A stretch of 42,450 nt of DNA from Enterococcus sp. CSURQ0835. GTDB lineage: Bacteria > Bacillota > Bacilli > Lactobacillales > Enterococcaceae. Location of the stretch: NCBI RefSeq assembly GCF_902706605.1, contig NZ_CACSLH010000026.1:1-42450 (forward strand), read 5' to 3'. This document shows, piece by piece, positions 19,283 to 31,515 of the stretch (position 1 is its first letter; the number at the start of each line of letters is the position of its first letter). The notes under the pieces were generated by a model. The model was given only the letters and a program-made list of their open reading frames with translations. It was not told where the DNA came from and searched no databases. The position numbers and the translations under genes are program-made.

Positions 19283-19294
19283 TCCACGGCTCAA

Positions 19295-19321
19295 ATAAAA
19301 AACCGCGTCAGAACGACACGG
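19295..19321 (-). terminator. jag terminator
   Basis: On the minus strand CCGTGTC (19315-19321) pairs with GACGCGG (19303-19309), followed by TTTTTT. It ends the rnpA-yidC-jag transcript. Confidence 0.85.
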
Positions 19322-19328
19322 TAAACGG

Positions 19329-20126
19329 TTAAAAATATTTTTTTTGAGGTTCGACAACGAGGTAACGGTAAGGCTCTTCGCCTTCAGAATGCGTTTTGAC
19401 ATAGTCGTCAGAACTCAAAACAGAATGGATCATTTTACGTTCAAAAGCCGGCATCGGTTCCAGAAAAACTGGCCGTCCAGTCTCTTTGACTTTTTCAGCT
19501 GTGCGTTTAGCTAGCCGAGTCAATACTTCTTCGCGTTTTTGGCGGTAATTGCCGACATTGACGACGACCGATAATTTATTTTTAGCTACGCGATGAATGA
19601 AGACTTGAGCTAAATACTGCAAAGCATTTAAGATCTTCCCGTGCTTGCCGATCAAGATCCCTTGTTTGTCCGTTTCCAAATGCAATACGGTCAGCCGCTC
19701 GGTGCGATCGATTTTGACTAGTGCTGGCACGCCCATCTCTTGGGTGATCTTCGTCAAATAAAGCGCTAGTTCTTTGATCGCAGCTTCATCAGTTAGTTCA
19801 GTTGCTTCATGGTCGGCAGTGGCAATCCTATCAGCAGCTGGTGCGACTGTTTCAGCTGGCGGTGCTGCTTTTTCAACCGGTACTTCGACGGTTACAACTT
19901 CAGCTGGCTCAGCCACCACATCGGCGACTGTTTCTTCCACCGCTTCACTGATATCTTCTGCTACAGTCGGTTCGATTGAGACCCGAGCATTTTTTTTACC
20001 GACTCCCAAGAAACCTTTTTTTCCTTCATTCAAGATCTCGATTTTTACTTCATCTTTTTTTAACGCTAACGCACGTAACCCTTTTTTGATCGCTTCATCG
20101 ATCGTTGGACCTTCATAAACAGGCAT
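19329..20126 (-). CDS. jag: RNA-binding protein Jag/KhpB
   Basis: This 265-residue protein has the Jag N-terminal domain (1-52, VYEGPTIDEAIKKGL and GKKGFLGVGKK), a long Ala/Val/Glu-rich linker (about 55-110), a KH domain with the GKHG loop (LIGKHGKILNALQYL) and a C-terminal R3H domain. In streptococci and enterococci KhpB acts with KhpA as an RNA chaperone affecting cell division and elongation. It sits 14 nt after yidC, its usual partner, and the operon ends at 19295-19321. The linker is low-complexity and likely disordered. Confidence 0.95.
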   Translation of the reverse strand: MPVYEGPTIDEAIKKGLRALALKKDEVKIEILNEGKKGFLGVGKKNARVSIEPTVAEDISEAVEETVADVVAEPAEVVTVEVPVEKAAPPAETVAPAADRIATADHEATELTDEAAIKELALYLTKITQEMGVPALVKIDRTERLTVLHLETDKQGILIGKHGKILNALQYLAQVFIHRVAKNKLSVVVNVGNYRQKREEVLTRLAKRTAEKVKETGRPVFLEPMPAFERKMIHSVLSSDDYVKTHSEGEEPYRYLVVEPQKKYF

Positions 20127-20140
20127 TTGGACTGACCTCC

Positions 20141-20962
20141 TTATTTTTTACGTTTTTTATTCGGATGTTTCGCTCTTTCCAACGCACGTTCTTTTTCCCG
20201 TAGTCGTTGTTGTTCTGCACGCCGCTCTTGTCTGATCTTAAATGGGTTGTTGATCAAAAGCGTTTGAACGACTTGGAACGCATTTGAGATCACCCAGTAT
20301 AAGGATAAGCCACTGGCAAGATTTAACGCCATGACAAAGATCATTACCGGCATCGCGAAGTTCATGATCTTCGTAGATGGATTGGACTCCAACTGACTCA
20401 TGCTGGATAGATACGTGCTAGCAAAGGTGAACAACGCCGCTAAGATCGGTAAGATAAAATACGGATCAGCTTGGCTGAGGTTCAACCATAAAAAGTGGCC
20501 TTGTCGTAGCTCAGGTACCCGCAAGATTGCTTGGTACAACGCCATCATGACTGGCATTTGGACAAGTAGCGGTAAACAGCCAGCATACGGATTGACGTTG
20601 TTAGCCGCGTAAAGCTTCTTCGTCTCTGCTTGCAGCTTTTCTTGCGTCTCGCGATCTTTTGAAGCGTAGCGTTTTTGCAATGCTTTGAGCTGAGGTTGCA
20701 GATCTTGCGTCTTGCGCATGCTTTTTGTTTGGAAATGCATCAGCGGCATCAAAATGATCCGGATGATGATGGTGAAAAGGATGATCCCGATCCCCACATT
20801 ACCAAATGACAAGCCTTTGATTGCTTCGCCAAAATAAAACACGACATACCGATCCCAAAAACCATTACTACTTTGGGTAACGTCACTGGTCCCACAAGCT
20901 GACAACAAGACAACTAAACTCAACAGTCCCGCCAGCAATACTATTCGATTGTATTTCTTCAC
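20141..20962 (-). CDS. yidC: Membrane insertase YidC/OxaA, lipoprotein form
   Basis: This 273-residue insertase places membrane proteins with or without SecYEG. It begins with a lipoprotein signal, LLSAC with C23 as the lipid-modified cysteine, followed by five transmembrane helices of the OxaA domain. A conserved arginine lies in the first core helix (FTIIIRIILMPL). The C-terminal tail is strongly basic (RRAEQQRLREKERALERAK), typical of the ribosome-binding tail. It is shorter than E. coli YidC because Gram-positive forms lack the periplasmic domain. It lies between rnpA and jag in one operon. Firmicutes often carry a second paralogue elsewhere, not seen here. Confidence 0.96.
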   Translation of the reverse strand: MKKYNRIVLLAGLLSLVVLLSACGTSDVTQSSNGFWDRYVVFYFGEAIKGLSFGNVGIGIILFTIIIRIILMPLMHFQTKSMRKTQDLQPQLKALQKRYASKDRETQEKLQAETKKLYAANNVNPYAGCLPLLVQMPVMMALYQAILRVPELRQGHFLWLNLSQADPYFILPILAALFTFASTYLSSMSQLESNPSTKIMNFAMPVMIFVMALNLASGLSLYWVISNAFQVVQTLLINNPFKIRQERRAEQQRLREKERALERAKHPNKKRKK

Positions 20963-20977
20963 TTAATAAAATCCCTT

Positions 20978-21316
20978 CTACCTAATTATTTTCGCTAATT
21001 TTAACACATGTGTTAGATTCGAACGTATTTCAGCGTACGAAAGTTCACTCGTTTGCGGCCGCGCGATCACAATGAAATCGACATGCGGATCGATCTGGGG
21101 TTTGATGTCTTTCAATACCGCCCGGATCAAACGCTTGACGCGATTGCGCATCACCGCATTTCCGACTTTTTTCCCAACTGAGATCCCGACTCTGAAATGG
21201 AATTGTTCAGACGGCGGCAAGCGATACACGACGAACTTCCGATTCGCAAAGGAAGACCCTTCTTGAAAAACCGTTTGAAATTCCCGCTCTTTTTTAATTC
21301 GATATGCTTTTTTCAT
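20978..21316 (-). CDS. rnpA: Ribonuclease P protein component
   Basis: RnpA is the protein subunit that assists the catalytic RNA in maturing tRNA 5' ends. The 112-residue protein has the RNR signature in GNAVMRNRVKRLIR and the basic N-terminus KKAYRIKKEREF. The ATG at 21316 is preceded on the minus strand by GAAGGAAG. yidC begins 15 nt after its stop. Unusually, two terminator hairpins separate it from rpmH, and it has an extended -10 promoter of its own at 21353-21361. Confidence 0.97.
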   Translation of the reverse strand: MKKAYRIKKEREFQTVFQEGSSFANRKFVVYRLPPSEQFHFRVGISVGKKVGNAVMRNRVKRLIRAVLKDIKPQIDPHVDFIVIARPQTSELSYAEIRSNLTHVLKLAKIIR

Positions 21317-21352
21317 CCAGCTTCCTTCGTTTCTATTAATCTATACTCCCCA

Positions 21353-21361
21353 ATCATACCA
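21353..21361 (-). promoter_or_regulatory. Extended -10 promoter for rnpA-yidC-jag
   Basis: On the minus strand TGG-TATGAT is an extended -10 (hexamer at 21353-21358). No convincing -35 is seen. It lies 37 nt before the rnpA start. Confidence 0.5.
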
Positions 21362-21486
21362 TATTTCAAAACGAGGAATCAGCTATTTTGTGAAGAAAAA
21401 CGCGTTGGCGCACAACCTGTTAAGCCGCAACACTAAAATTTTGGCAAGAACGTTCTCATCGCCTGACTTTATCCGTAGTTCTTCCA

Positions 21487-21531
21487 ATAAAAAAAGCGAT
21501 CTGCCCCGCTCAATCGACGAGTCAGATCGCT
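21487..21531 (-). terminator. Second terminator between rpmH and rnpA
   Basis: On the minus strand AGCGATCTG (21523-21531) pairs perfectly with CAGATCGCT (21495-21503), followed by a T-run. Confidence 0.85.
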
Positions 21532-21542
21532 GCTATAAACAA

Positions 21543-21568
21543 ATAAAAAAACCACTGATCGGCAGTGG
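21543..21568 (-). terminator. rpmH terminator
   Basis: On the minus strand CCACTG (21563-21568) pairs with CAGTGG (21552-21557), followed by a T-run. It begins 1 nt after the rpmH stop codon. Confidence 0.85.
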
Positions 21569-21569
21569 C

Positions 21570-21704
21570 TTAAGCTGAAAGGACTTTTCTTCCTTTACGA
21601 CGACGGCTAGCTAAGACGCGACGGCCGTTTTTTGTGCTCATACGTTTACGGAAACCGTGAACTTTTGAATGTTTACGTTTATTTGGTTGATACGTTCTTT
21701 TCAT
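21570..21704 (-). CDS. rpmH: 50S ribosomal protein L34
   Basis: This 44-residue, extremely basic protein is the standard L34 length. It begins [19 protein letters not shown] and ends [10 protein letters not shown]. The ATG at 21704 is preceded on the minus strand by GGAGGTGG. It is divergent from dnaA across oriC, the classic bacterial arrangement. Confidence 0.98.
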   Translation of the reverse strand: MKRTYQPNKRKHSKVHGFRKRMSTKNGRRVLASRRRKGRKVLSA

Positions 21705-21748
21705 TTATTCCACCTCCAAGTGATTAACGTAGATAGACATACTTTAGT

Positions 21749-21778
21749 AGTATAACGACTCTACCTAGGTTTTGTCAA
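21749..21778 (-). promoter_or_regulatory. rpmH promoter
   Basis: On the minus strand, a perfect TTGACA (21773-21778) and TATACT (21749-21754) are separated by 18 nt. Confidence 0.75.
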
Positions 21779-21779
21779 T

Positions 21780-22148
21780 CAGAAAAAAAGGAATTTTGCA
21801 AGAGATTGTCCACATTTTCTGGGGATAACCATTCACAGATTGGGGATAACTTTGCGAGCGATTTTTTTATTCACGATTTTTCGACAGCTTTTTCCCCGAA
21901 AATTTTCAACGTTAACAAGTTATACACAAGGTGGATAAGTTATGTGGATATTCTCGCTACTTTCGATTACCTCAAGCTTACTGCCTTCTAGATTTTTGTG
22001 GAAATACTTGGGAATAACTCACTTTTTCCTCACTCTTTGATCCGTTCGATTAACCGACTGTATACAGCAATGTATAAATATACAATTCATTTGTGAACAC
22101 TTGTGGAAACTTTTTTATTTTCTTTTTTTGCGCTCGCCCTGTGGAAAA
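21780..22148. other. oriC, left part: DnaA box cluster upstream of dnaA
   Basis: The rpmH-dnaA gap holds many DnaA-box-like 9-mers (consensus TTATNCACA). One full match is TTATACACA at 21920-21928. One-mismatch boxes are TTGTCCACA (21806-21814), TGGGGATAA (21820-21828 and 21841-21849), GGTGGATAA (21930-21938), TGTGGATAT (21943-21951) and TGTGGAAAA (22140-22148). T-rich stretches at 22111-22129 lie between them. Confidence 0.88.
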
Positions 22149-22170
22149 CTTTCAAAAAAAATGCTACAGT
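22142..22170 (+). promoter_or_regulatory. dnaA promoter overlapped by a DnaA box
   Basis: TGGAAA (22142-22147) and TACAGT (22165-22170) are 17 nt apart, with a TG extension (TG-C-TACAGT). The -35 lies inside the DnaA box at 22140-22148, which would allow autorepression. Confidence 0.55.
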
Positions 22171-22206
22171 GTTTTTACCTAACTTTATAAATAGGAGGCG
22201 TCATAT

Positions 22207-23544
22207 TTGACCTCAAAAGAAGAGCTTTGGCGAGAGCTAACAAAGACCTATAAAAAAAACCTCACCGCTGTCAGTTATGACACGTGGATCCGCGTCGCTA
22301 AACCGTTGACTTTGGAAAACGGCAACTTGACGATCGAAGTCCCCAGTGAGTTGCAAAAAAATTATTGGGAAAAAAATCTAGCCTCAAAAGTGTTAGAGAT
22401 TGGCTTTCAAGTAACGGGACAAGACATCACGCCGATCTTTGTTACACCGGATGAACAACCAGCAGAAACGCTTGATTTAAAAGAAGCCCCAAAAGAAGCG
22501 GCTCTACCTGAGAAAAAAAATAAAAAAGCGTTGCTGAATCCCCGCTATACGTTTGAGACATTTGTCATCGGGAAAGGCAACCAGATGGCGCACGCCGCTG
22601 CTTTAGCCGTCGCAGAAGAGCCCGGTTCCCTTTACAATCCGCTTTTTTTCTATGGTGGTGTCGGTTTAGGGAAAACCCACTTGATGCATGCGATCGGAAA
22701 CGAGATGCTGAGCTTAAATCCCAGCGCGCGCGTTCGGTATGTCTCCAGTGAAACCTTTGTCAATGATTACATCAATTCGATCCAAAATAGCGAGACGGAG
22801 CAGTTTCGACAAGAATACCGCAACGTTGATCTCTTATTAGTCGATGATATTCAATTTTTCGGTGACAAACCCGGAACACAAGAAGAATTTTTCCATACGT
22901 TTGAAAGTCTGTATAACGAAAACAAGCAGATCGTTTTGACCAGTGATCGTTTACCAAATGAGATCCCAAAACTCCAAGAGCGACTCGTTTCGCGTTTTGC
23001 TTGGGGCTTATCCGTTGATATCACACCGCCCGATCTAGAAACCCGGACCGCGATCTTACGGAAAAAAGCGCAAGCTGAAAATTTAGAGATCCCAGATGAC
23101 ACCTTGAGTTATATCGCCGGCCAGATCGACTCTAATATCCGCGAACTAGAAGGAGCATTAGTCCGGGTGCAAGCTTTTGCGACCACTAACAAGACTGATA
23201 TCACCACTAGTTTAGCCGCCGATGCCTTGAAATCATTGAAGAGTCTCGGCAATTCTCAGCTGACGATTGAGCAGATCCAAGAAGTCGTCGCGAAATATTA
23301 CCACCTACAAGTCAAAGACCTCAAAGGGAAAAAACGCGTCAAAATGATCGTCGTCCCACGCCAGATCGCGATGTATTTGGCCCGCGAGTTGACGGACAGT
23401 TCACTGCCGAAGATCGGCAAAGCATTTGGCGGTAAAGATCACACGACAGTCATGCATGCCTGTGATAAAATAGAACACCTCGTCAAAAGCGATAGTGAGA
23501 TCAAAGATAATATCGCGGAGATCAAAAATCTGCTGTTAACCTGA
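22207..23544 (+). CDS. dnaA: Chromosomal replication initiator DnaA
   Basis: DnaA binds oriC boxes, forms an ATP-dependent filament, melts the origin and recruits helicase. The 445-residue protein has domain I (1-80), a short linker, the AAA+ domain III with Walker [10 protein letters not shown] at 150-158 and Walker [10 protein letters not shown]. Domain IV carries the box-recognition signature [15 protein letters not shown]. The start is TTG at 22207, with AGGAGG about 10 nt upstream. DnaA box clusters flank the gene on both sides, and its -35 overlaps one box, so autoregulation is likely. Confidence 0.98.
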   Translation: MTSKEELWRELTKTYKKNLTAVSYDTWIRVAKPLTLENGNLTIEVPSELQKNYWEKNLASKVLEIGFQVTGQDITPIFVTPDEQPAETLDLKEAPKEAALPEKKNKKALLNPRYTFETFVIGKGNQMAHAAALAVAEEPGSLYNPLFFYGGVGLGKTHLMHAIGNEMLSLNPSARVRYVSSETFVNDYINSIQNSETEQFRQEYRNVDLLLVDDIQFFGDKPGTQEEFFHTFESLYNENKQIVLTSDRLPNEIPKLQERLVSRFAWGLSVDITPPDLETRTAILRKKAQAENLEIPDDTLSYIAGQIDSNIRELEGALVRVQAFATTNKTDITTSLAADALKSLKSLGNSQLTIEQIQEVVAKYYHLQVKDLKGKKRVKMIVVPRQIAMYLARELTDSSLPKIGKAFGGKDHTTVMHACDKIEHLVKSDSEIKDNIAEIKNLLLT

Positions 23545-23545
23545 T

Positions 23546-23637
23546 TGTGGAAAAGTCCGAAAAAATCTGTTGACTTTTCCACACGATTTCCACAAGTGGA
23601 AAAGTCGAGTTTATCGCTTGTTTTTTAGTTTTCCACA
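23546..23637. other. oriC, right part: DnaA boxes between dnaA and dnaN
   Basis: Boxes of the TTTTCCACA type, one mismatch from consensus, occur at 23546-23554 (reverse), 23575-23583 and 23629-23637. Weaker ones are at 23586-23594 and 23595-23603 (reverse). The last box directly precedes the unwinding element. Confidence 0.88.
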
Positions 23638-23647
23638 TGATTAACAG

Positions 23648-23684
23648 GCCCTACTATTACTACTGACTTATTAATAAACTAAAT
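23648..23684 (+). other. DnaA-trio-like origin unwinding element
   Basis: A GC-rich GGCC is followed by CTACTATTACTACT (23651-23664) and an AT-rich stretch. This matches the order box / GC-rich / DnaA-trio / AT-rich described for the Bacillus subtilis unwinding region, whose sequence here is very similar as I remember it. Confidence 0.8.
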
Positions 23685-23704
23685 CAATAAAAAGGAGTTT
23701 CCCT

Positions 23705-24835
23705 ATGAAATTTACAATTAACCGTGCTCGCTTCATTCAAGAATTACAAACTGTACAACGTGCTATCTCCACCAAAACGACGATCCCGATCTTGACTGGG
23801 GTCAAAATCGTCTTAACGGCTGAAGGTTTAAACTTAACCGGTAGCAACGCAGACATCTCCATCGAAACTTTTTTAACTGCTGATGATGAAAAAGCGGCGT
23901 TAACGATCGAATCGACAGGACAAGTCGTTTTACAAGCGCGTTTTTTTAGTGAAGTCATTCGGCGTTTACCTGAAACGACCTTCACGCTAGAAGTTTTAGA
24001 CAGTTATCAGGTGTTGATCACATCAGGCGCAGCCGAATTTACCGTCAATGGCTTAGACGCTGAAAATTATCCTCATTTACCTGTGATCGAAGAACAAAAT
24101 CAATTGAGCTTACCTGTCCATGTATTGACGAAATTAATCAGTGAAACTGTCTTTTCCGTTTCGCAACATGAAAGTCGTCCGATCTTGACCGGGGTTCATT
24201 TCATGTTGAAAGGTTCGGATCTGTTAGCCGTAGCGACAGATTCCCATCGCTTGAGCCAACGCATGATCCCGATCGAACAAGCGGGTAGTGAATTTGATAT
24301 CGTGATTCCAGGAAAAAGTTTGACGGAACTTGCGCGTTCATTGACAGATGAAGAAGAAGAAGTGGAGATTTCCATCATGGAAAACCAAGTCTTGTTCAAA
24401 ACGAAAAATATGTATTTCTACTCGCGCTTGTTAGAAGGGAACTACCCGGATACGAACCGCTTGATCCCAACTAGCTTCAATACAGAGATCACTTTTTCGG
24501 TGCCGACATTTTTAGCTGCCATTGAACGGGCGTCGTTGTTGTCGCATGAAGGACGTAACAATATCGTTCGGTTAGCGATCGAAGCAGATACTGTCACCCT
24601 TTACGGAAATTCTCCTGAGATCGGAAAAGTCGAAGAAGAGTTGATCTATGAAGCAGTGACTGGTGATCCGTTAGAGATTTCCTTTAACCCGGATTACATG
24701 AAAGATGCTTTACGAGCTTTTGGCGATATGACGATCACCATCAAATTCATCTCGGCGATCCGGCCGTTCACTTTAGAACCAAGCGTTGGTGAAAATGCCT
24801 TTATCCAATTGATTACACCGGTTCGAACGAATTAA
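23705..24835 (+). CDS. dnaN: DNA polymerase III beta sliding clamp
   Basis: This 376-residue protein forms the ring-shaped homodimer that tethers DNA polymerase III and other clamp-binding proteins. Its three repeated clamp domains span about 1-125, 127-247 and 248-376. Recognisable segments are TTIPILTGVK, ESRPILTGVHF with ATDSHRLSQR, and the C-terminal FISAIRPFTLEP...QLITPVR. The ATG at 23705 follows AAAGGAG. A perfect terminator hairpin follows, so dnaN is separated from yaaA-recF-gyrBA. Confidence 0.98.
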   Translation: MKFTINRARFIQELQTVQRAISTKTTIPILTGVKIVLTAEGLNLTGSNADISIETFLTADDEKAALTIESTGQVVLQARFFSEVIRRLPETTFTLEVLDSYQVLITSGAAEFTVNGLDAENYPHLPVIEEQNQLSLPVHVLTKLISETVFSVSQHESRPILTGVHFMLKGSDLLAVATDSHRLSQRMIPIEQAGSEFDIVIPGKSLTELARSLTDEEEEVEISIMENQVLFKTKNMYFYSRLLEGNYPDTNRLIPTSFNTEITFSVPTFLAAIERASLLSHEGRNNIVRLAIEADTVTLYGNSPEIGKVEEELIYEAVTGDPLEISFNPDYMKDALRAFGDMTITIKFISAIRPFTLEPSVGENAFIQLITPVRTN

Positions 24836-24852
24836 AATGATTCATTTTAGAG

Positions 24853-24886
24853 AAAAAGGTCTTAAAATCGATTTTAAGACCTTTTT
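24853..24886 (+). terminator. dnaN terminator
   Basis: A 17-bp perfect palindrome centred at 24869/24870, AAAAAGGTCTTAAAATC on the left arm, ends in TTTTT. Confidence 0.88.
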
Positions 24887-24952
24887 CTTGTTTTCTAACA
24901 AAAATATCGAAACGGACTAAAACTTCTTAAATCGAAAATCTAACGGGAAAAT

Positions 24953-24981
24953 TTGTTTTCTAGTTGAAAAAAGGGTATAAT
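24953..24981 (+). promoter_or_regulatory. yaaA-recF-gyrB-gyrA promoter
   Basis: TTGTTT (24953-24958) and a perfect TATAAT (24976-24981) are 17 nt apart, with transcription starting just before yaaA. Confidence 0.75.
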
Positions 24982-25018
24982 AAGAGGGTGTTTCTAAGTT
25001 GAAAATGAGGGATGCCAA

Positions 25019-25247
25019 TTGAAACAAACGATCTATTTAGCAACTGAATATATGACGCTGGGTCAACTGTTAAAAGAGATCAATCTGATCTCTAGCGGAG
25101 GACAAGCGAAATGGTTTTTAGCCGAACAAACAGTCTTTGTCGATGGGGAATTAGAAAATCGTCGGGGTCGCAAACTTTATCCCGGTATGATGATTGAGAT
25201 CCCAGAGGTAGGCACTTTTTTTATGGCAAAAAATAAGGAAAACAGCG

Positions 25248-25261
<14 letters not shown>
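25019..25261 (+). CDS. yaaA: S4-domain protein YaaA
   Basis: This 80-residue protein is an S4-like RNA-binding domain: LGQLLKEINLISSGGQAKWFL, then VFVDGELENRRGRKLYPGM. The family sits between dnaN and recF in most Firmicutes, and a role in 50S ribosome assembly has been suggested for the Bacillus homologue. The start is TTG at 25019, after GAGGGA. The tail is slightly longer than usual and overlaps the recF start by 14 nt, giving translational coupling. Confidence 0.93.
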
Positions 25262-28315
<3,054 letters not shown>

Positions 28316-28330
28316 TGAGGGGGATCGATT

Positions 28331-30808
28331 TTGGAAGATCGGAGAGAAAATGTTCATGACGTCAATCTAACCAGTGAAATGCGAGAATCCTTCATTGATT
28401 ATGCGATGAGTGTTATTGTAGCGCGGGCATTACCAGATGTGCGGGATGGCTTGAAACCTGTGCATCGCCGGATTTTATACGGGATGAATGAATTAGGGGT
28501 CACACCTGATAAACCCCATAAAAAATCGGCCCGGATCGTCGGGGATGTCATGGGGAAATACCATCCCCATGGCGATAGTGCGATCTATGAATCGATGGTT
28601 CGGATGGCACAACCGTTTAGTTATCGGTATATGCTAGTCGATGGTCACGGAAACTTTGGCTCGGTCGATGGTGACGGAGCTGCTGCGATGCGGTATACCG
28701 AAGCGCGTTTGAGTAAGATCGCGATGGAAATGCTACGAGATATCAATAAAGATACAGTGGATTACCACGGCAACTACGATGACAGCGAGCAAGAGCCTGA
28801 TGTTTTGCCGGCGCGTTTTCCCAATTTACTCGTTAATGGCGCAACGGGAATCGCGGTGGGAATGGCGACAAATATCCCACCTCATAACTTAAATGAAGTG
28901 ATTGCCGGGATCGATCTACTGATGAAAAATCCTGAAGCGACCACGCAAGATTTGCTGGAAGTTATTCCCGGACCTGACTTCCCGACTGGTGGTCTAGTCA
29001 TGGGGAAATCAGGCATTCGACGCGCTTATGAGACGGGGAAAGGCTCGATCACAGTTCGGGCTCGCATCGAGATCGAAGAGCAAAAAAATGGCAAAGAACG
29101 GATTTTAGTCACAGAATTGCCTTATATGGTCAACAAAGCGAAATTAATCGAACGGATCTCTGAATTACACCGTGATAAACGAGTGGAAGGGATCACCGAT
29201 CTGCGTGATGAATCGTCACGTGAAGGGATGCGAATCGTGATCGATGTCCGCCGCGATGTCAGTGCTTCGGTTATTTTGAATAATCTGTACAAAATGACAG
29301 CGTTGCAAACCTCTTTTAGTTTCAACATGTTGGCGATTGAAAATGGTGTGCCGAAGATTTTGACTCTGAAACAGATTTTAGAAAATTATATCGCCCATCA
29401 AAAACATGTCATCACTAGACGGACGATCTTCGATAAGAAAAAAGCTGAAGCCAGAGCTCACATTTTAGAAGGTCTACGGATCGCGTTAGATCACATTGAT
29501 GAGATCATTCGCATCATTCGAGGGTCTGAATCCGATGATGTCGCTAAAACGACGTTGATGGAGCAATTCAAATTGTCTGATCGACAAGCACAAGCCATCT
29601 TAGATATGCGTTTGCGGCGGTTGACTGGTTTGGAACGGGAAAAGATCGAGCATGAATACCAAGAACTATTGAAATTCATCCAAGATATGGAAGATATTTT
29701 GGCTCGGCCTGAACGAGTGGAAGAAATCATTCAAACCGAATTAGGCGAAATTGCTGCTAAATTTGGCGATGCTCGCCGGACGGAACTCTTGATCGGTGAA
29801 GTCTTGAGTCTTGAAGATGAAGATCTGATCGAAGAAGAAGATGTCGTGATCACCTTGACGAATAACGGTTATATCAAACGCGTGGCGGCCAGTGAATTTA
29901 GAGCACAGCGCCGTGGCGGTCGTGGCGTGCAAGGAATGGGCATCCATGATGATGATTTCGTTAAGAGTTTGACTGCTTGTTCGACTCATGACACGTTGTT
30001 GTTCTTTACGAATACTGGACGGGTTTATCGGGCAAAAGGCTATGAGATTCCTGAATATGGCCGAACAGCAAAAGGGATCCCAATCATCAATTTATTGGGG
30101 ATCGATTCTAGTGAAACGATCCAAGCGATTATCGGTGTTACCGGGCAAGCCGAAGCGGGCCACTATTTGTTCTTTGTGACGAAAAATGGAACGGTCAAAC
30201 GCACGAGTGTAACGGCCTTTTCAAATATCCGTAGCAACGGACTAATCGCAATCAGTCTAAAAGCAGAAGATGAATTGGTGAATGTCGTGATGACTAATGG
30301 CGAAGAGCATTTGATTCTAGGAACGCATCTAGGCTACTCTGTGACCTTTAAAGAGACGGATGTCAGAGATATGGGACGAACAGCGAGCGGCGTGCGAGGC
30401 GTGCGTTTACGGCCGTCTGATTACGTTGTCGGAGCTGCAGTCTTGAAACCTGATCAAGAAGTCTTAGTCATTACCGAAAACGGCTATGGCAAGCGGACTA
30501 AAGCGGCTGAATATCCTGTTAAAGGCCGAGGCGGAAAAGGGATCAAAACAGCTAATATCACCGCGAAAAATGGTCCATTAGCTGGCCTGACGACTGTCAA
30601 TGGCGACGAAGATATCTTACTGATCACAAACCGTGGTGTCATCATCCGCTTCAATGTTGCCAGTGTTTCCCAAACGGGGCGCGCAACATTAGGCGTTCGT
30701 TTGATGAAGATGGAAAATGATTCCAAAGTTGTCACTATGGCGATCGTTGAAGAAACAGTAGTCGATGAACCAGCAGAAGACCTGTCATCGACTGAACCAA
30801 CTGAATAA
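28331..30808 (+). CDS. gyrA: DNA gyrase subunit A
   Basis: GyrA carries the DNA-cleaving active site of gyrase. The 825-residue protein has the winged-helix catalytic core with Y122 in [10 protein letters not shown] and a C-terminal beta-pinwheel DNA-wrapping domain that includes the GyrA box QRRGGRG. The quinolone-resistance region reads GDSAIYE with S83 and E87, the susceptible wild type. The start is TTG at 28331, after TGAGGGGG. The acidic tail ([15 protein letters not shown]) is normal. The transcript ends at 30817-30844. Confidence 0.98.
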   Translation: MEDRRENVHDVNLTSEMRESFIDYAMSVIVARALPDVRDGLKPVHRRILYGMNELGVTPDKPHKKSARIVGDVMGKYHPHGDSAIYESMVRMAQPFSYRYMLVDGHGNFGSVDGDGAAAMRYTEARLSKIAMEMLRDINKDTVDYHGNYDDSEQEPDVLPARFPNLLVNGATGIAVGMATNIPPHNLNEVIAGIDLLMKNPEATTQDLLEVIPGPDFPTGGLVMGKSGIRRAYETGKGSITVRARIEIEEQKNGKERILVTELPYMVNKAKLIERISELHRDKRVEGITDLRDESSREGMRIVIDVRRDVSASVILNNLYKMTALQTSFSFNMLAIENGVPKILTLKQILENYIAHQKHVITRRTIFDKKKAEARAHILEGLRIALDHIDEIIRIIRGSESDDVAKTTLMEQFKLSDRQAQAILDMRLRRLTGLEREKIEHEYQELLKFIQDMEDILARPERVEEIIQTELGEIAAKFGDARRTELLIGEVLSLEDEDLIEEEDVVITLTNNGYIKRVAASEFRAQRRGGRGVQGMGIHDDDFVKSLTACSTHDTLLFFTNTGRVYRAKGYEIPEYGRTAKGIPIINLLGIDSSETIQAIIGVTGQAEAGHYLFFVTKNGTVKRTSVTAFSNIRSNGLIAISLKAEDELVNVVMTNGEEHLILGTHLGYSVTFKETDVRDMGRTASGVRGVRLRPSDYVVGAAVLKPDQEVLVITENGYGKRTKAAEYPVKGRGGKGIKTANITAKNGPLAGLTTVNGDEDILLITNRGVIIRFNVASVSQTGRATLGVRLMKMENDSKVVTMAIVEETVVDEPAEDLSSTEPTE

Positions 30809-30816
30809 TCAAATGA

Positions 30817-30844
30817 GGCTGGGAGTGATCCCAGTCTTTTTTTG
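30817..30844 (+). terminator. gyrA terminator
   Basis: GGCTGGGA (30817-30824) pairs with TCCCAGTC (30829-30836, one wobble), followed by a T-run. Confidence 0.88.
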
Positions 30845-31050
30845 ACTAAGGGAACACAAGGCTAAAAAGGTCTAGCTTCACGAACTAGCACTGAAGAAAT
30901 AAGCTGAAGACTTATGGCAAAAAATGCCCTGTTGCTCCATTTGTTTTTTAGGAGCTGAGGAAGTTCATTTAGCTTTTCTTACTCGGTTAAGATCAGACGG
31001 AGGTAAAATAGAGCTAAAGTGCGTATCTTAGATTAGTAGCAAAGAAACGA
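30845..31050. other. Gap between gyrA and rpsF, upstream part
   Basis: No credible gene or strong structure is seen. A small GGCA/TGCC hairpin lies near 30917-30930. Confidence 0.4.
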
Positions 31051-31079
31051 TTGATTTTTAACGTTCAATGATGTATAAT
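31051..31079 (+). promoter_or_regulatory. rpsF-ssb-rpsR promoter
   Basis: TTGATT (31051-31056) and a perfect TATAAT (31074-31079) are 17 nt apart. Confidence 0.75.
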
Positions 31080-31085
31080 GAAAAA

Positions 31086-31169
31086 TTGTGAGTAGTCTAT
31101 TAATTTTAGATCGCTCTCCTTGCTCTTAGCAATCTAAGAGCCTTATAGTCCACAGGGAGGTGAAAATCA
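31086..31169 (+). promoter_or_regulatory. Structured rpsF leader, possible S6:S18 target
   Basis: The leader of about 80 nt holds a perfect hairpin CTCTTAG-CAAT-CTAAGAG (31123-31140) next to the ribosome-binding site GGGAGGTG. Many rpsF-ssb-rpsR operons are known to be repressed by S6:S18 binding to a leader hairpin. I cannot confirm the class-specific motif here. Confidence 0.4.
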
Positions 31170-31472
31170 ATGAGTCAAAACACGAAGTATGAAATCACAT
31201 ACATCATTCGTCCGAACATTGATGAAGAAGCAAAAACTGCTTTAGTAGAACGTTTCGATACGATCTTGAAAGATAACGGAGCTGAAGTTATCGATTCTAA
31301 AGATTGGGAAAAACGCCGTTTCGCATATGAAATGAACGATTTCCGTGAAGGTATCTACCATATCGTCAATGTGACTGCGCCAGCTGATGCTAGTGCAATC
31401 AATGAATTTGATCGTCTTGCTAAGATCAATGATGATATCATTCGTCATATGATCGTTAAGATTGAACAATAA
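31170..31472 (+). CDS. rpsF: 30S ribosomal protein S6
   Basis: This 100-residue protein binds the central domain of 16S rRNA as a heterodimer with S18. The S6 fold shows [15 protein letters not shown] at the start and the conserved [18 protein letters not shown] segment. The ATG at 31170 follows GGGAGGTG. A perfect parS begins 2 nt after the stop, before ssb. Confidence 0.98.
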   Translation: MSQNTKYEITYIIRPNIDEEAKTALVERFDTILKDNGAEVIDSKDWEKRRFAYEMNDFREGIYHIVNVTAPADASAINEFDRLAKINDDIIRHMIVKIEQ

Positions 31473-31473
31473 T

Positions 31474-31489
31474 TGTTTCACGTGAAACA
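31474..31489. promoter_or_regulatory. parS site between rpsF and ssb
   Basis: TGTTTCACGTGAAACA matches the ParB/Spo0J site exactly. It lies in the rpsF-ssb gap, about 9.3 kb right of the dnaA start. Confidence 0.95.
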
Positions 31490-31515
31490 ATTGACGAGAA
31501 AGGAGCTGGCTTCAA

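Noticed and set aside
29216-29224. Partial parS, TCACGTGAA core inside gyrA
   Set aside because: Only 9 central bases match and the outer bases differ; it is coding sequence and probably chance.
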